Notes: generated by a model not told the origin, from the letters alone. A stretch of 7,025 bases of DNA from Chloroflexota bacterium (GCA_023392115.1 JAEVZT010000654.1:1-7025), one strand, 5' to 3'; shown: positions 1 to 5,622, numbered from the stretch's first letter. Numbers and translations are program-made.

Positions 1-42
1 GCACAACAGCAACAACACCCACGTATTCCGTCTGCCGCCCAT
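1..42 (-). CDS. N-terminus of a secreted or membrane protein (partial)
   Basis: An ATG at 42 on the minus strand is preceded by a near-perfect Shine-Dalgarno GGAGG with a 6-nt spacer. It opens a frame reading MGGRRNTWVLLLLC before the window ends. A short start with two arginines followed by a run of V/L residues is the typical beginning of a signal peptide or first membrane helix. The Cys at residue 14 could be part of a lipobox, but the following residues are not visible. It lies 82 bp after the tetR stop on the same strand, so it may share that transcript or have its own promoter. Only 14 codons are visible, so function cannot be assigned. Confidence 0.45.
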   Translation of the reverse strand, partial: MGGRRNTWVLLLLC

Positions 43-124
43 GCTCGTCCTCCGTGCGGTTGCATTTCTCCTTCAACTGTACGGTGAAACACGGGAGAAA
101 GCAAAACCGTTGGAGTGATTGGGT

Positions 125-688
125 CTACGACCGCTGCCAGCCGCATACGTAGGCGGCGAACGATGCCTCGAATGCCGCGTCAAGACTGCCGCCGCGCTGG
201 AACTGACCGCTCAGTTCAAGCGTGACAAAGCCGTGTACCAGCGCCCACGCGCCGCGCAGCGCATCAAGCGAGCGGGCTTCCCCGGAGACTTCCGCCATCA
301 CTGCCTGAAGCGGCAGCGCCAGCGCTTCGCCGATCGCCGGATCGAGGCGCTGGTCGGGAATCGTGTTGCTGAACGCCAGCCCGTAGCCGATCGGGTGTGC
401 GAGCGCGAAGGCGCGGTAAGCGCGGAACATTGCCGGTAGGCGCGCTTCGCCATCGCCGGCTGTGTCGGCGGCGGCGCGCATTGCGTCGACCAACTCGCGC
501 GTCAACTGCTCGTTGACGGCGCGCAAAAGCGCTGCTTTGCCATCAAAGTAGCGGTAGAGCGACGGCGCTTTGACGTTCAGCGCCGCCGCGAGCCGGTGGA
601 GCGAGAGCGCCTCGTAGCCTTCGGCTTCGAGCAGCGCGCGGGCTTCGTCAAGGACGGCGTCGGCGGAAATCTGTGCCGGGTAGGGCAT
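125..688 (-). CDS. TetR/AcrR-family regulator with WHG C-terminal domain
   Basis: A 187-residue one-component transcriptional repressor. Residues 7-55 form the TetR DNA-binding domain: ISADAVLDEARALLEAEG, then the helix-turn-helix LSLHRLAAALNVKAPSLYRY and F48. Residues 84-187 match the TetR C-terminal WHG domain, with the signature W148...H152-G153 (AWALVHGFVTLE) in the ligand-binding helices. The ATG at 688 was chosen because it puts the family N-terminus at residue 1 and lies 2 nt after the stop of the DUF4260 gene (TAG-CC-ATG), so the two are probably translationally coupled. The longer open frame upstream is only read-through over DUF4260. Two 21-bp palindromes at the promoter of the unit are its likely operators, which would make it autoregulatory. 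The ligand is unknown; the WHG class is usually associated with small-molecule-responsive repressors. Confidence 0.93.
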   Translation of the reverse strand: MPYPAQISADAVLDEARALLEAEGYEALSLHRLAAALNVKAPSLYRYFDGKAALLRAVNEQLTRELVDAMRAAADTAGDGEARLPAMFRAYRAFALAHPIGYGLAFSNTIPDQRLDPAIGEALALPLQAVMAEVSGEARSLDALRGAWALVHGFVTLELSGQFQRGGSLDAAFEASFAAYVCGWQRS

Positions 689-690
689 GG

Positions 691-1077
691 CTAGACCCGT
701 CCCAAGTGGGTGTCTTTGAACGCCCCGTACTTCAGCCCGTAGCCGAGCGCGCGATCCATGCCGATGTGGGCAGCCCAGATCAGCGCGATCTGGAGCAGGA
801 GCGGCATTGATGCCAACATGCCGATCGCCGCGAGCAAGGCGGGTGCGAGGTAGGTGTGTGCCGCGTTGTAGAGCGCCGCGCCGGTCGACGATCCGCGCCC
901 ATAACCGATCATCGACAGATCGGGGACGAACAGCAGCAGGATGAACGCCAGCCAGTCGCCGTACTGCGCGGCATAAAGGGCGATTGCGCCGATCAATACC
1001 GCCAGACCTTCGAGCCGCAGCAGGGCGGCGATTGTTGTCAATCGCCGCGTTTGTGGTTGAACTTGAACAGCCGCCAT
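691..1077 (-). CDS. DUF4260 family integral membrane protein
   Basis: A 128-residue hydrophobic protein that matches the DUF4260 family by pattern: LEGLAVLIGAIALY (22-35), the PDLSMIGY motif (52-59), LYNAAHTYLAPALL (69-82) and a conserved end H104-IGMDRALGYGLKY-(117) followed by F-K-D-T-H-L-G. Four membrane helices are visible at about 15-38, 42-59, 68-89 and 93-113. His74, His104 and Asp108 are polar residues conserved in the family and could be functional; no activity is established for the family to my knowledge. The ATG at 1077 has a GGGGAG ribosome site with a 6-nt spacer. It is first in a two-gene unit with the TetR regulator, which starts 2 nt after its stop, so it is probably the regulated target. 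Full length for the family. Confidence 0.9.
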   Translation of the reverse strand: MAAVQVQPQTRRLTTIAALLRLEGLAVLIGAIALYAAQYGDWLAFILLLFVPDLSMIGYGRGSSTGAALYNAAHTYLAPALLAAIGMLASMPLLLQIALIWAAHIGMDRALGYGLKYGAFKDTHLGRV

Positions 1078-1097
1078 TGGATACTCCCCCCTGTTTG

Positions 1098-1118
1098 AAG
1101 ACTAACAAGCATAGTCTT
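1098..1118. promoter_or_regulatory. TetR-type operator O2 (21-bp palindrome)
   Basis: Perfect 7-bp arms AAGACTA / TAGTCTT separated by 7 bp. It lies just downstream of the predicted transcription start of the DUF4260-tetR unit and directly abuts a second palindrome of identical size, with the shared half-site AARACTA. Length, symmetry and position fit a TetR-family operator; assignment to the encoded regulator is inferred from linkage. Confidence 0.75.
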
Positions 1119-1139
1119 AAAACTAATGATATTAGTTTT
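1119..1139. promoter_or_regulatory. TetR-type operator O1 overlapping the -10 box
   Basis: Perfect 9-bp arms AAAACTAAT / ATTAGTTTT around a 3-bp centre. It covers the -10 element of the minus-strand promoter, so a protein bound here would block RNA polymerase. It is exactly adjacent to the palindrome at 1098-1118; the centres are 21 bp apart, two helical turns, so two dimers would bind the same face. Likely operator of the linked TetR protein. Confidence 0.8.
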
Positions 1140-1153
1140 GCGACGTTTGTCAA
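1126..1153 (-). promoter_or_regulatory. Sigma-70-type promoter of DUF4260-tetR
   Basis: On the minus strand there is a consensus -35 TTGACA (1148-1153), a 16-bp spacer and a -10 TATCAT (1126-1131, five of six consensus bases). Transcription would start near 1119, leaving a leader of about 40 nt before the ATG at 1077. The -10 lies inside one 21-bp palindrome and the start point borders the second. This is the best promoter in the window. Confidence 0.8.
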
Positions 1154-1180
1154 GCATTTGCTGCTGTGAAAGTCCGAAAA

Positions 1181-1213
1181 GGATTTCCGTCATTAGGCGG
1201 ATTATCGAAATCC
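1181..1213. promoter_or_regulatory. Nested inverted repeat upstream of the globin gene
   Basis: Outer arms GGATTT (1181-1186) and AAATCC (1208-1213) enclose inner arms TCCG (1186-1189) and CGGA (1198-1201). It sits 65-97 bp upstream of the globin ATG in a 200-bp divergent spacer and could be a regulator site. I see no convincing -35/-10 pair for the globin; TATATC at 1235-1240 is the only -10-like hexamer. Weak evidence. Confidence 0.25.
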
Positions 1214-1277
1214 CCAATGCTGATTAAATGAGTGTATATCGCCGAGCAAAAACGGATATGAAATGGAGATCAGCATC

Positions 1278-1712
1278 ATGACGATCAGCGCGCGCCAGAA
1301 ACAACTCGTCCAGCAGACCCTGCGGCAGGTCGCACCGCTGGCGGAGACTGCATCGGCGCTGTACTACATGCGCCTGTTCGAACTTGACCCGTCACTGCGC
1401 GCCGTCTTCACGCCCGATCTTCAGGTACAAAGCCGCAAGCTGTTGAGCATGATCGCCTACAACCGCGATGGGCTTGAATATTCCGAAACGCTGATTCTGT
1501 CGCTCCATCAGTTGGGGCGCCGCTTCGCCGAAAACGGGCTGATCCCGTCGGACTACGAGACCGTCGGCGATGCGCTGCTGTGGACGCTGGCGCGCGGGCT
1601 TGGCGCGGCGTTCACCGCCGAGGTGCGCGAGGCGTGGGAAGCGGTCTACGGGCTGCTGTCCGACGTGGCGATCGAAGCGTCCGCGCCCGTGAAGAAAGTC
1701 GAGGCGGCTTAG
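1278..1712 (+). CDS. Single-domain globin lacking the proximal histidine
   Basis: A 144-residue protein of the bacterial haemoglobin / flavohaemoglobin-globin type. Landmarks, numbered from the earlier in-frame ATG at 1263: YYMRLFELDPSLRAVF (34-49) spans helix B to the CD corner with the expected Phe49; Gln56 (VQSRKL) is at the distal E7 position; DYETVGDALLWTL (97-109) and EAWEAVYGLL (123-132) match helices F-G and H, with Tyr98 conserved. The family motif LGRRH-x2-YG reads LGRRFAENG here, so the iron-binding F8 histidine is Phe88 (codon TTC). The only His is His82, six residues too early. Haem binding is therefore doubtful or altered. The ATG at 1278 was chosen because it has GGAG nine nt upstream and gives the usual family N-terminus MTISARQKQLV; 1263 is possible but has a weaker site. 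It is convergent with the lipoprotein gene, 16 nt between stops. Confidence 0.88.
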   Translation: MTISARQKQLVQQTLRQVAPLAETASALYYMRLFELDPSLRAVFTPDLQVQSRKLLSMIAYNRDGLEYSETLILSLHQLGRRFAENGLIPSDYETVGDALLWTLARGLGAAFTAEVREAWEAVYGLLSDVAIEASAPVKKVEAA

Positions 1713-1728
1713 CGCCGCGCGGGGTAGT

Positions 1729-2298
1729 TCAGCCCGAACACGCTCGTTCGGGAATCAGCGTGGCGAAGCTGGTGCTGGCGTCGCGCGCCGCCCAGCCGGT
1801 GTAATTCGTGCCGTCGGGCGCGGTGTAAATCACGTTGCGCCAGTGATGCCCGTCCGCCTGCACTTCTTGTAACGTCGGCACGGCGATCACGATCGCATTG
1901 TTCGGAATGCGCATCACGAGCGTCCCGCTGAGGGCTGGCGCGTCGCGCAGCCGTAGCGTGTTGCCCGGATCGACCCCCGCGTAAACGCGCAGCAGATCGC
2001 ACTCGTCGGCAGCGCCGATCAGCGGCGGGACGGTCGCGGGCGTGCTCTGGAAGACAAGCGTGATTTGCGTGGGGATGCCGGCGGGATCGCCGGTCGCTTC
2101 TGGAACACCGGCGGCGGGTGGCTCGATGTCGGGCTGCGCCGTGCGCGTCTGTTCGAGCGCCATCAAGCGTGCTTCCTGCGCCGTGCTCAAATTGCATGCG
2201 GCGGCAGCCAGCACGAGCGCGACCAGCAGCAAGCCGATCAGAATCCCACTCCCATGCCTCGATCGGAAGGGCATGAGAGTGGTGTTTTTATGTCGCAT
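1729..2298 (-). CDS. SH3b-domain lipoprotein or membrane-anchored protein
   Basis: A 189-residue protein. Residues 1-18 are basic (RHK, RSRH), 19-34 hydrophobic (ILIGLLLVALVLAAAA), and Cys35 follows as a plausible lipidation site. The lipobox AAAC is non-ideal because it lacks Leu at -3. A Pro/Thr-rich linker (about 38-98) leads to a bacterial SH3-like domain at about 100-185: LLRVYAGVDPGNTLRLRDAP, VMRIPNN, ADGHHWRNVIY, GWAAR. Cys100 and Cys187 bracket the domain and could form a disulfide outside the cytoplasm. The ATG at 2298 gives a clean signal sequence and lies 29 nt after the PRC gene stop, consistent with an operon. It has no strong ribosome site, and Met9 is an alternative. The longer frame from 2388 would run into the PRC gene and add a non-signal-like N-terminus. 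Ligand unknown; SH3b domains often bind cell wall or peptides. Confidence 0.82.
   Translation of the reverse strand: MRHKNTTLMPFRSRHGSGILIGLLLVALVLAAAACNLSTAQEARLMALEQTRTAQPDIEPPAAGVPEATGDPAGIPTQITLVFQSTPATVPPLIGAADECDLLRVYAGVDPGNTLRLRDAPALSGTLVMRIPNNAIVIAVPTLQEVQADGHHWRNVIYTAPDGTNYTGWAARDASTSFATLIPERACSG
1733..1752. other. Stem-loop at convergent globin/lipoprotein ends
   Basis: Perfect 7-bp stem CCCGAAC / GTTCGGG with a 6-nt loop, inside the last codons of the lipoprotein gene and about 20 nt past the globin stop. No U-tract follows on the plus strand, so it is at best a weak terminator or a 3'-end-stabilising structure for the globin mRNA. Confidence 0.35.
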
Positions 2299-2327
2299 CG
2301 TGAGCAGCGTGGTCGGCTTTGACCGCG

Positions 2328-2702
2328 TTACGGCGTGACCGTCCAATACGGTTCCTGTTCGTAGAACCGGTAAACGTCGTGATACCACTGCCCGTTGGGT
2401 GTCTGCGGCCAGTTGTCCTTGTCGAAGCCGGGCGCGCGTTCGAGCAGTTCCTTGTGCGCGTCCATGACAACGCGCTTATTCTCCAGATCGACCGTCACCG
2501 ACGCCCACGGGACGGCGAACAGTTTGTTGCCAATCCCCAGAATGCCGCCGAACGACAGCACGGCGTAGGCGACGCGACCGGTGTTGATGTCGATCATGAT
2601 CTCTTCGATCTTGCCGATGTCCTCACCCTGAAGGTTGACGACACGATCCCCGATAAGCGACGACGCGGACAGTGCCAGTGGTTCAGTTTTGCGAGTTTCC
2701 AT
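2328..2702 (-). CDS. PRC-barrel domain protein
   Basis: A 124-residue soluble protein with no signal peptide or membrane helix. Residues 9-78 are a PRC-barrel: LSASSLIGDRVVNLQGEDIG (11-30), IEEIMIDINTGRVAYAVLSF (32-51), then GIGNKLFAVPWASVTVDLEN (56-75). The tail HKELLERAPGFDKDNWP (83-99) followed by a Trp/Tyr-rich end (WYHDVYRFYEQEPYW) is typical of stand-alone stress-associated PRC proteins. PRC barrels generally act as small binding or assembly modules; the partner is unknown. The ATG at 2702 was chosen over one 12 codons upstream because GGAG lies nine nt before it and the family N-terminus fits. It heads a two-gene unit with the SH3b lipoprotein, and is divergent from the amidohydrolase across an AT-rich spacer. 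Confidence 0.92.
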   Translation of the reverse strand: METRKTEPLALSASSLIGDRVVNLQGEDIGKIEEIMIDINTGRVAYAVLSFGGILGIGNKLFAVPWASVTVDLENKRVVMDAHKELLERAPGFDKDNWPQTPNGQWYHDVYRFYEQEPYWTVTP

Positions 2703-2722
2703 GTTCGAACGCTCCTTCAATG

Positions 2723-2737
2723 TGTCAGTAGATGACA
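2723..2737. promoter_or_regulatory. Small palindrome upstream of the PRC gene
   Basis: Arms TGTCA and TGACA around a 5-bp centre, 21-35 bp upstream of the PRC-barrel start, at the edge of a strongly AT-rich stretch (about 2738-2785) unlike the surrounding DNA. Position and symmetry would suit an operator in the leader. No clear consensus promoter is visible: TTGTCG and TAAACT at 16 bp on the minus strand is a mediocre fit. Confidence 0.25.
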
Positions 2738-2826
2738 AGAGGATAAATAATTAAGTTTAAAATTAAATGAATAAGCGACAAATGATCGTTGAACGGTGGT
2801 CATCTCCAAACCCGCCGTCGATGCGT

Positions 2827-2832
2827 TACAAT
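2827..2832 (+). promoter_or_regulatory. Possible -10 box (TACAAT) of the amidohydrolase gene
   Basis: TACAAT lies 43 bp upstream of the amidohydrolase ATG at 2876, giving a predicted leader of about 37 nt. No recognisable -35 is present at 16-18 bp. The same hexamer, preceded by T, recurs at 5654-5659 in an equivalent position before the tfoX-like gene, which raises its credibility. It also lies downstream of a possible TTG start at 2789, arguing for the ATG at 2876. Confidence 0.4.
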
Positions 2833-2875
2833 CGCGCTGTTCGCAATCCACGCTCGCAGCGGCGAAGGTGATCCC

Positions 2876-4453
2876 ATGCTCCTCTTTTACAACGGCACAA
2901 TTCACACAATGGACGCGGCACATCCCAAACCGAGCGCTGTTGTCGTCAATGATGACGGGGTGATTGAGTTCGTCGGCAGCTTGAGCGCCCTGCCCACGCA
3001 GGGCAGGGTCAAGCGGATCGACCTCGGCGGGCGGACGCTGATCCCCGGCTTCAACGACGCGCACGTCCACATCTGGAAGCTGGGTCTGCTGCTGACGGTG
3101 CAGGTCGACGCGCGCGCGTCCGCCGCGCCCGACATCTCGGCGATTGTCGAACTTTTCCGCAAGCGTGCCATCTCAACCGCGCCGGGGACGTGGCTGACCG
3201 GACGCGGCTACAACGAAGCCGTCCTGCCCGAACGCCGCCACCTGACGCGCGCCGACCTCGATCTTGCCAGCACCGACCACCCGATCGCCCTGACGCGCAC
3301 CTGCGGTCACATGATCGTCGCCAACAGCCGCGCCCTCGAACTGGCGGGGATCAGCGCCGACACGCCGAATCCGCCCGGCGGCGTGATCGTCCGCGACGAA
3401 CGCGGCGAGCCGACCGGCTTGCTTCAAGAAACGGCAATGGGCTTGATTAACAAGGTGCTGCCCGACCCTGACGACGCGACGCTCGGGCACGCGATCCGCG
3501 AGGCGATGTATCACCAGCTCCGGCTCGGCATTACCAGCGCGACCGATCCGCTGCTGACGCCGGCGCATCTGCGCGTCTACCGCCGGCTTGAAGCCGACGG
3601 CGATCTGCCGGTGCGCGTCAACGCCCTGCCGATCCGCCGCCCGGACGGGACAGAGAAGATCACCTACCCGCTGCCGGAGAAGTACGTCAGCGACACGCTG
3701 CGGATCGACTGCGTCAAGTTCTTCGCCGACGGCGGCTTGAGCGGGGCGACGGCGGCGATCAGCCAGCCGTACAAAGTCACTGGCGATCGGGGCGTGCTGC
3801 GCTTCGAGACGGATGATTTACTTGACCTTATGTGGCAAGCGCACGACGCCGGTTTCCGCATCGCCACCCACGCGATCGGCGACGTGGCGCTCGATCAGGT
3901 GATCGGCGTGTACGAGGAACTGCACCGGCGCAAGCCGGGACTGCGCCACCGGATCGAGCATCTTGGCTTGCCGAGCGCCGATCACCTGCGCCGCTTGAAG
4001 GCGATCAACGCGATCGCCGTGCCGCAGAGCGTTTTCATTCACGCGCTCGGCGCGACCTTCCGCCGTTACCTGCCAGACCCTTTCTACCCGCGCCTGTACC
4101 CGATCCGCGACATGCTCGACGCGGGGCTGACGGTCGCCCTGAGTTCGGACGCGCCGGTTGTGCCCGACGACAACCCGCTGCTCGGCATGAAAGCGGCGGT
4201 CGATCGCTGCGACGCGGACGGCGAGCCGCTGACGCCTGAACAGGCGATCACGCCCTACGAGGCGCTCTATGCCTACACGATGGGCGGCGCGATCGCCAGC
4301 GGCGATGCCGGCTCACGGGGAAGCATCACGCCGGGAAAGTGGGGCGATCTCGTCGTCCTCAGCGGCGATCCGCTGGCTGCCGCGCCCGACGGTCTGCTCG
4401 ACATTGCCGTCGATCAGACGTTCGTGGGCGGTCGATTGGTCTACGAACGGTGA
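2876..4453 (+). CDS. YtcJ-like metal-dependent amidohydrolase (Amidohydro_3)
   Basis: A 525-residue cytoplasmic hydrolase of the amidohydrolase superfamily, the size expected for the YtcJ/N-substituted formamide deformylase group. It opens with the composite beta-sandwich ([10 protein letters not shown], 4-13). Metal-site residues in order: His63-x-His65 (PGFNDAHVH), Lys281 in [11 protein letters not shown] (candidate bridging carboxylated lysine), His332 (ATHAIGD), His362 (HRIEHLGLP) and Asp425 (LSSDAP). The C-terminus [18 protein letters not shown]...[10 protein letters not shown] closes the sandwich, so the protein is complete. The family hydrolyses amide-type C-N bonds of small molecules; the substrate cannot be read from the sequence. 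The ATG at 2876 follows a purine-rich AAGGTG site, and the protein beginning MLLFYNG matches the family start. The last 141 nt overlap the convergent membrane-protein gene on the other strand. Confidence 0.93.
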   Translation: MLLFYNGTIHTMDAAHPKPSAVVVNDDGVIEFVGSLSALPTQGRVKRIDLGGRTLIPGFNDAHVHIWKLGLLLTVQVDARASAAPDISAIVELFRKRAISTAPGTWLTGRGYNEAVLPERRHLTRADLDLASTDHPIALTRTCGHMIVANSRALELAGISADTPNPPGGVIVRDERGEPTGLLQETAMGLINKVLPDPDDATLGHAIREAMYHQLRLGITSATDPLLTPAHLRVYRRLEADGDLPVRVNALPIRRPDGTEKITYPLPEKYVSDTLRIDCVKFFADGGLSGATAAISQPYKVTGDRGVLRFETDDLLDLMWQAHDAGFRIATHAIGDVALDQVIGVYEELHRRKPGLRHRIEHLGLPSADHLRRLKAINAIAVPQSVFIHALGATFRRYLPDPFYPRLYPIRDMLDAGLTVALSSDAPVVPDDNPLLGMKAAVDRCDADGEPLTPEQAITPYEALYAYTMGGAIASGDAGSRGSITPGKWGDLVVLSGDPLAAAPDGLLDIAVDQTFVGGRLVYER

Positions 4454-4963
4454 GTCGTCGCGCAGCCATTCCGCCGACAGAATCCGCTTGACCTTCGGCG
4501 CGTAGTAGACGCGGGACGGGTCGTCGCTCTTGAAGGTCAGGAACTGGCGCTTTTTCAGCTTAAACTTCGCCTCGTCGATCAGGAGATAGTAGGCGTTCGA
4601 CATTTCCTCCTTGCTGTCGGTGTCGAGCTGCGCCCGCCCTTCAACCTGCTCAACGCCGCCGCGCGCGGCACGGCTCAACGGCACGAAGCGGCGGACGAAC
4701 ATCAGGCAGATCAGCGCGGCGATCGCTGCCGTCAGCCCGTTAAGAAGCTGTCCAATCGGGTTTACAGCCATGACCGTCGTGATAATGAAGATCGTGGCGA
4801 CGACTCCAGCGGCGATCACCCACTGGCGCGCCTTGCGCGCGTCGTCACTCAGCCGCGCGCGCTGGTTTGGGCTGAGAACGCCCGCCTGATTCGCTTCAAG
4901 GTCGGCTTCGGTGAAGTCGAGCGCTTCCATCAAGAGGTCTTCGTACTTCTTTGGCTTGTCCAT
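4313..4963 (-). CDS. Two-helix membrane protein, paralog 1 (downstream copy)
   Basis: A 216-residue protein of unknown function. Visible parts: a conserved N-terminal segment (1-31: MDKPKKYEDLLMEALDFTEA then DLEANQAG), two membrane helices (about 48-67 and 70-94) with a short loop, and a C-terminal cytoplasmic-like domain with VEGRAQLD (107-114), KKRQFLTFKS (137-146), RVYYAPKVKRILSAEWLRDD (151-170) and PFVDQ (172-176). The second half resembles a small beta domain with a YYAP...ILSAE motif that I associate loosely with Chloroflexota proteins. It is a tandem duplicate of the gene at 4972-5622. The ATG at 4963 lies 8 nt after that gene's TGA, with a G-rich ribosome site in the gap. A GTG at 4975 overlapping the stop (GTGA) is an alternative start. 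Residues 171-216 are encoded antisense to the amidohydrolase 3' end. Confidence 0.82.
   Translation of the reverse strand: MDKPKKYEDLLMEALDFTEADLEANQAGVLSPNQRARLSDDARKARQWVIAAGVVATIFIITTVMAVNPIGQLLNGLTAAIAALICLMFVRRFVPLSRAARGGVEQVEGRAQLDTDSKEEMSNAYYLLIDEAKFKLKKRQFLTFKSDDPSRVYYAPKVKRILSAEWLRDDSPFVDQSTAHERLIDGNVEQTVGRGSQRIAAEDDEIAPLSRRDASP
4454..4487. repeat. 34-nt exact repeat, copy in paralog 1
   Basis: Identical over 34 nt to 5113-5146 in the upstream paralog, offset 659 nt. It encodes the RILSAEWLRDD region and begins directly after the amidohydrolase stop codon. It is part of a broader tandem gene duplication whose 5' segments (4870-4963 and 5529-5622) are also highly similar while the membrane-helix parts have diverged. 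Confidence 0.85.
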
Positions 4964-4971
4964 ACGCCCCC

Positions 4972-5622
4972 TCACGAACGTGCAGCGCTGTCTCGCAGGT
5001 CGCCATCATCGCCAATCAAGCGGGCGCGCTCGTCGTCCATCACGGCATCCGCGGGAGTTTCGTCGGGGGTGAGGAGACGTGCGCGGTCGGCGGGCTGATC
5101 GACAAACGGCGCGTCGTCGCGCAGCCATTCCGCCGACAGAATCCGCCTGCTTTTCGGCGCGTAGTAGACGCGGTACGGGTCACCGCTTTTGAAGGTCAGG
5201 AACTGGCGTTTGTTGAGCCCGAACTTCTTGTTTTCCAGCTTGAGTACGAAGTTTGCCGAGTTCTGACCGCCGCTGACGTCGAGCTGGACGCGCCCCTCGA
5301 CAACCGCCGACCGGCGTTCGCGCGTGTCACTGCTGGAGCGGTAAACGTTGTAGGCGAGATAGAGGGCGAGCAGCGCGGGGAACACCGCGAAGAAATAAAA
5401 CACAAAGGCGTCGTAGCTCGGCTGCATCACGCTGGCGATCAGGAAGAAGAGCGCCATGACGACCATGGAAACGAACACGCCCATGAACATCAGACCGCGC
5501 CGTTTCTCCAACGCCGCGATCTGCCGGGCGCTCAGTTCGCCCGCCTGATTCGCCTCAAGATCGGCTTCGGTGAAGTTGAGCGCCGCCATGAGCAGGTCTT
5601 CGTGCTTCTTGGGTTTGTCCAT
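4972..5622 (-). CDS. Two-helix membrane protein, paralog 2 (upstream copy)
   Basis: A 216-residue protein with the same architecture and exactly the same length as its downstream neighbour. N-terminal MDKPKKHEDLLMAALNFTEA then DLEANQAG (1-28); a short charged segment (LEKRRG, 38-43); membrane helices at about 44-66 (rich in M, V, F) and 71-94 (aromatic-rich, FVFYFFAVFPALLALYLAY); then VEGRVQLDVS (108-117), NKRQFLTFKSGDPYRVYYAP (137-156), RILSAEWLRDDAPFVDQ (160-176) and an acidic tail. The ATG at 5622 has GGGGAG eight nt upstream; a TTG one codon earlier is less likely. It heads a two-gene unit with paralog 1. A promoter with consensus -35 TTGACA lies at 5664-5692. No named family recognised. 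The N-terminal segment before the helices is the most conserved part along with the YYAP domain, suggesting cytoplasmic contacts there. Confidence 0.85.
   Translation of the reverse strand: MDKPKKHEDLLMAALNFTEADLEANQAGELSARQIAALEKRRGLMFMGVFVSMVVMALFFLIASVMQPSYDAFVFYFFAVFPALLALYLAYNVYRSSSDTRERRSAVVEGRVQLDVSGGQNSANFVLKLENKKFGLNKRQFLTFKSGDPYRVYYAPKSRRILSAEWLRDDAPFVDQPADRARLLTPDETPADAVMDDERARLIGDDGDLRDSAARS
5113..5146. repeat. 34-nt exact repeat, copy in paralog 2
   Basis: Partner of 4454-4487, at a distance of 659 nt, the same offset that separates the two start codons and the two stop codons. The duplicated genes are therefore colinear with no net insertion or deletion. Confidence 0.85.

Noticed and set aside
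81..110. ACGGT...ACCGT inverted repeat after the tetR stop as a terminator
   Set aside because: Only 5-bp arms with a 20-nt loop and no U-run; likely chance.
689..1153. In-frame extension of the TetR gene to 342 residues
   Set aside because: The extra part is arginine-rich low-complexity read-through in another frame of the DUF4260 gene and crosses the promoter and both operators. The TetR domain begins at the ATG at 688.
2789..2875. Upstream TTG start that would add 29 residues to the amidohydrolase
   Set aside because: The added segment does not resemble the family N-terminus, it has no ribosome site, and the likely -10 box lies inside it.
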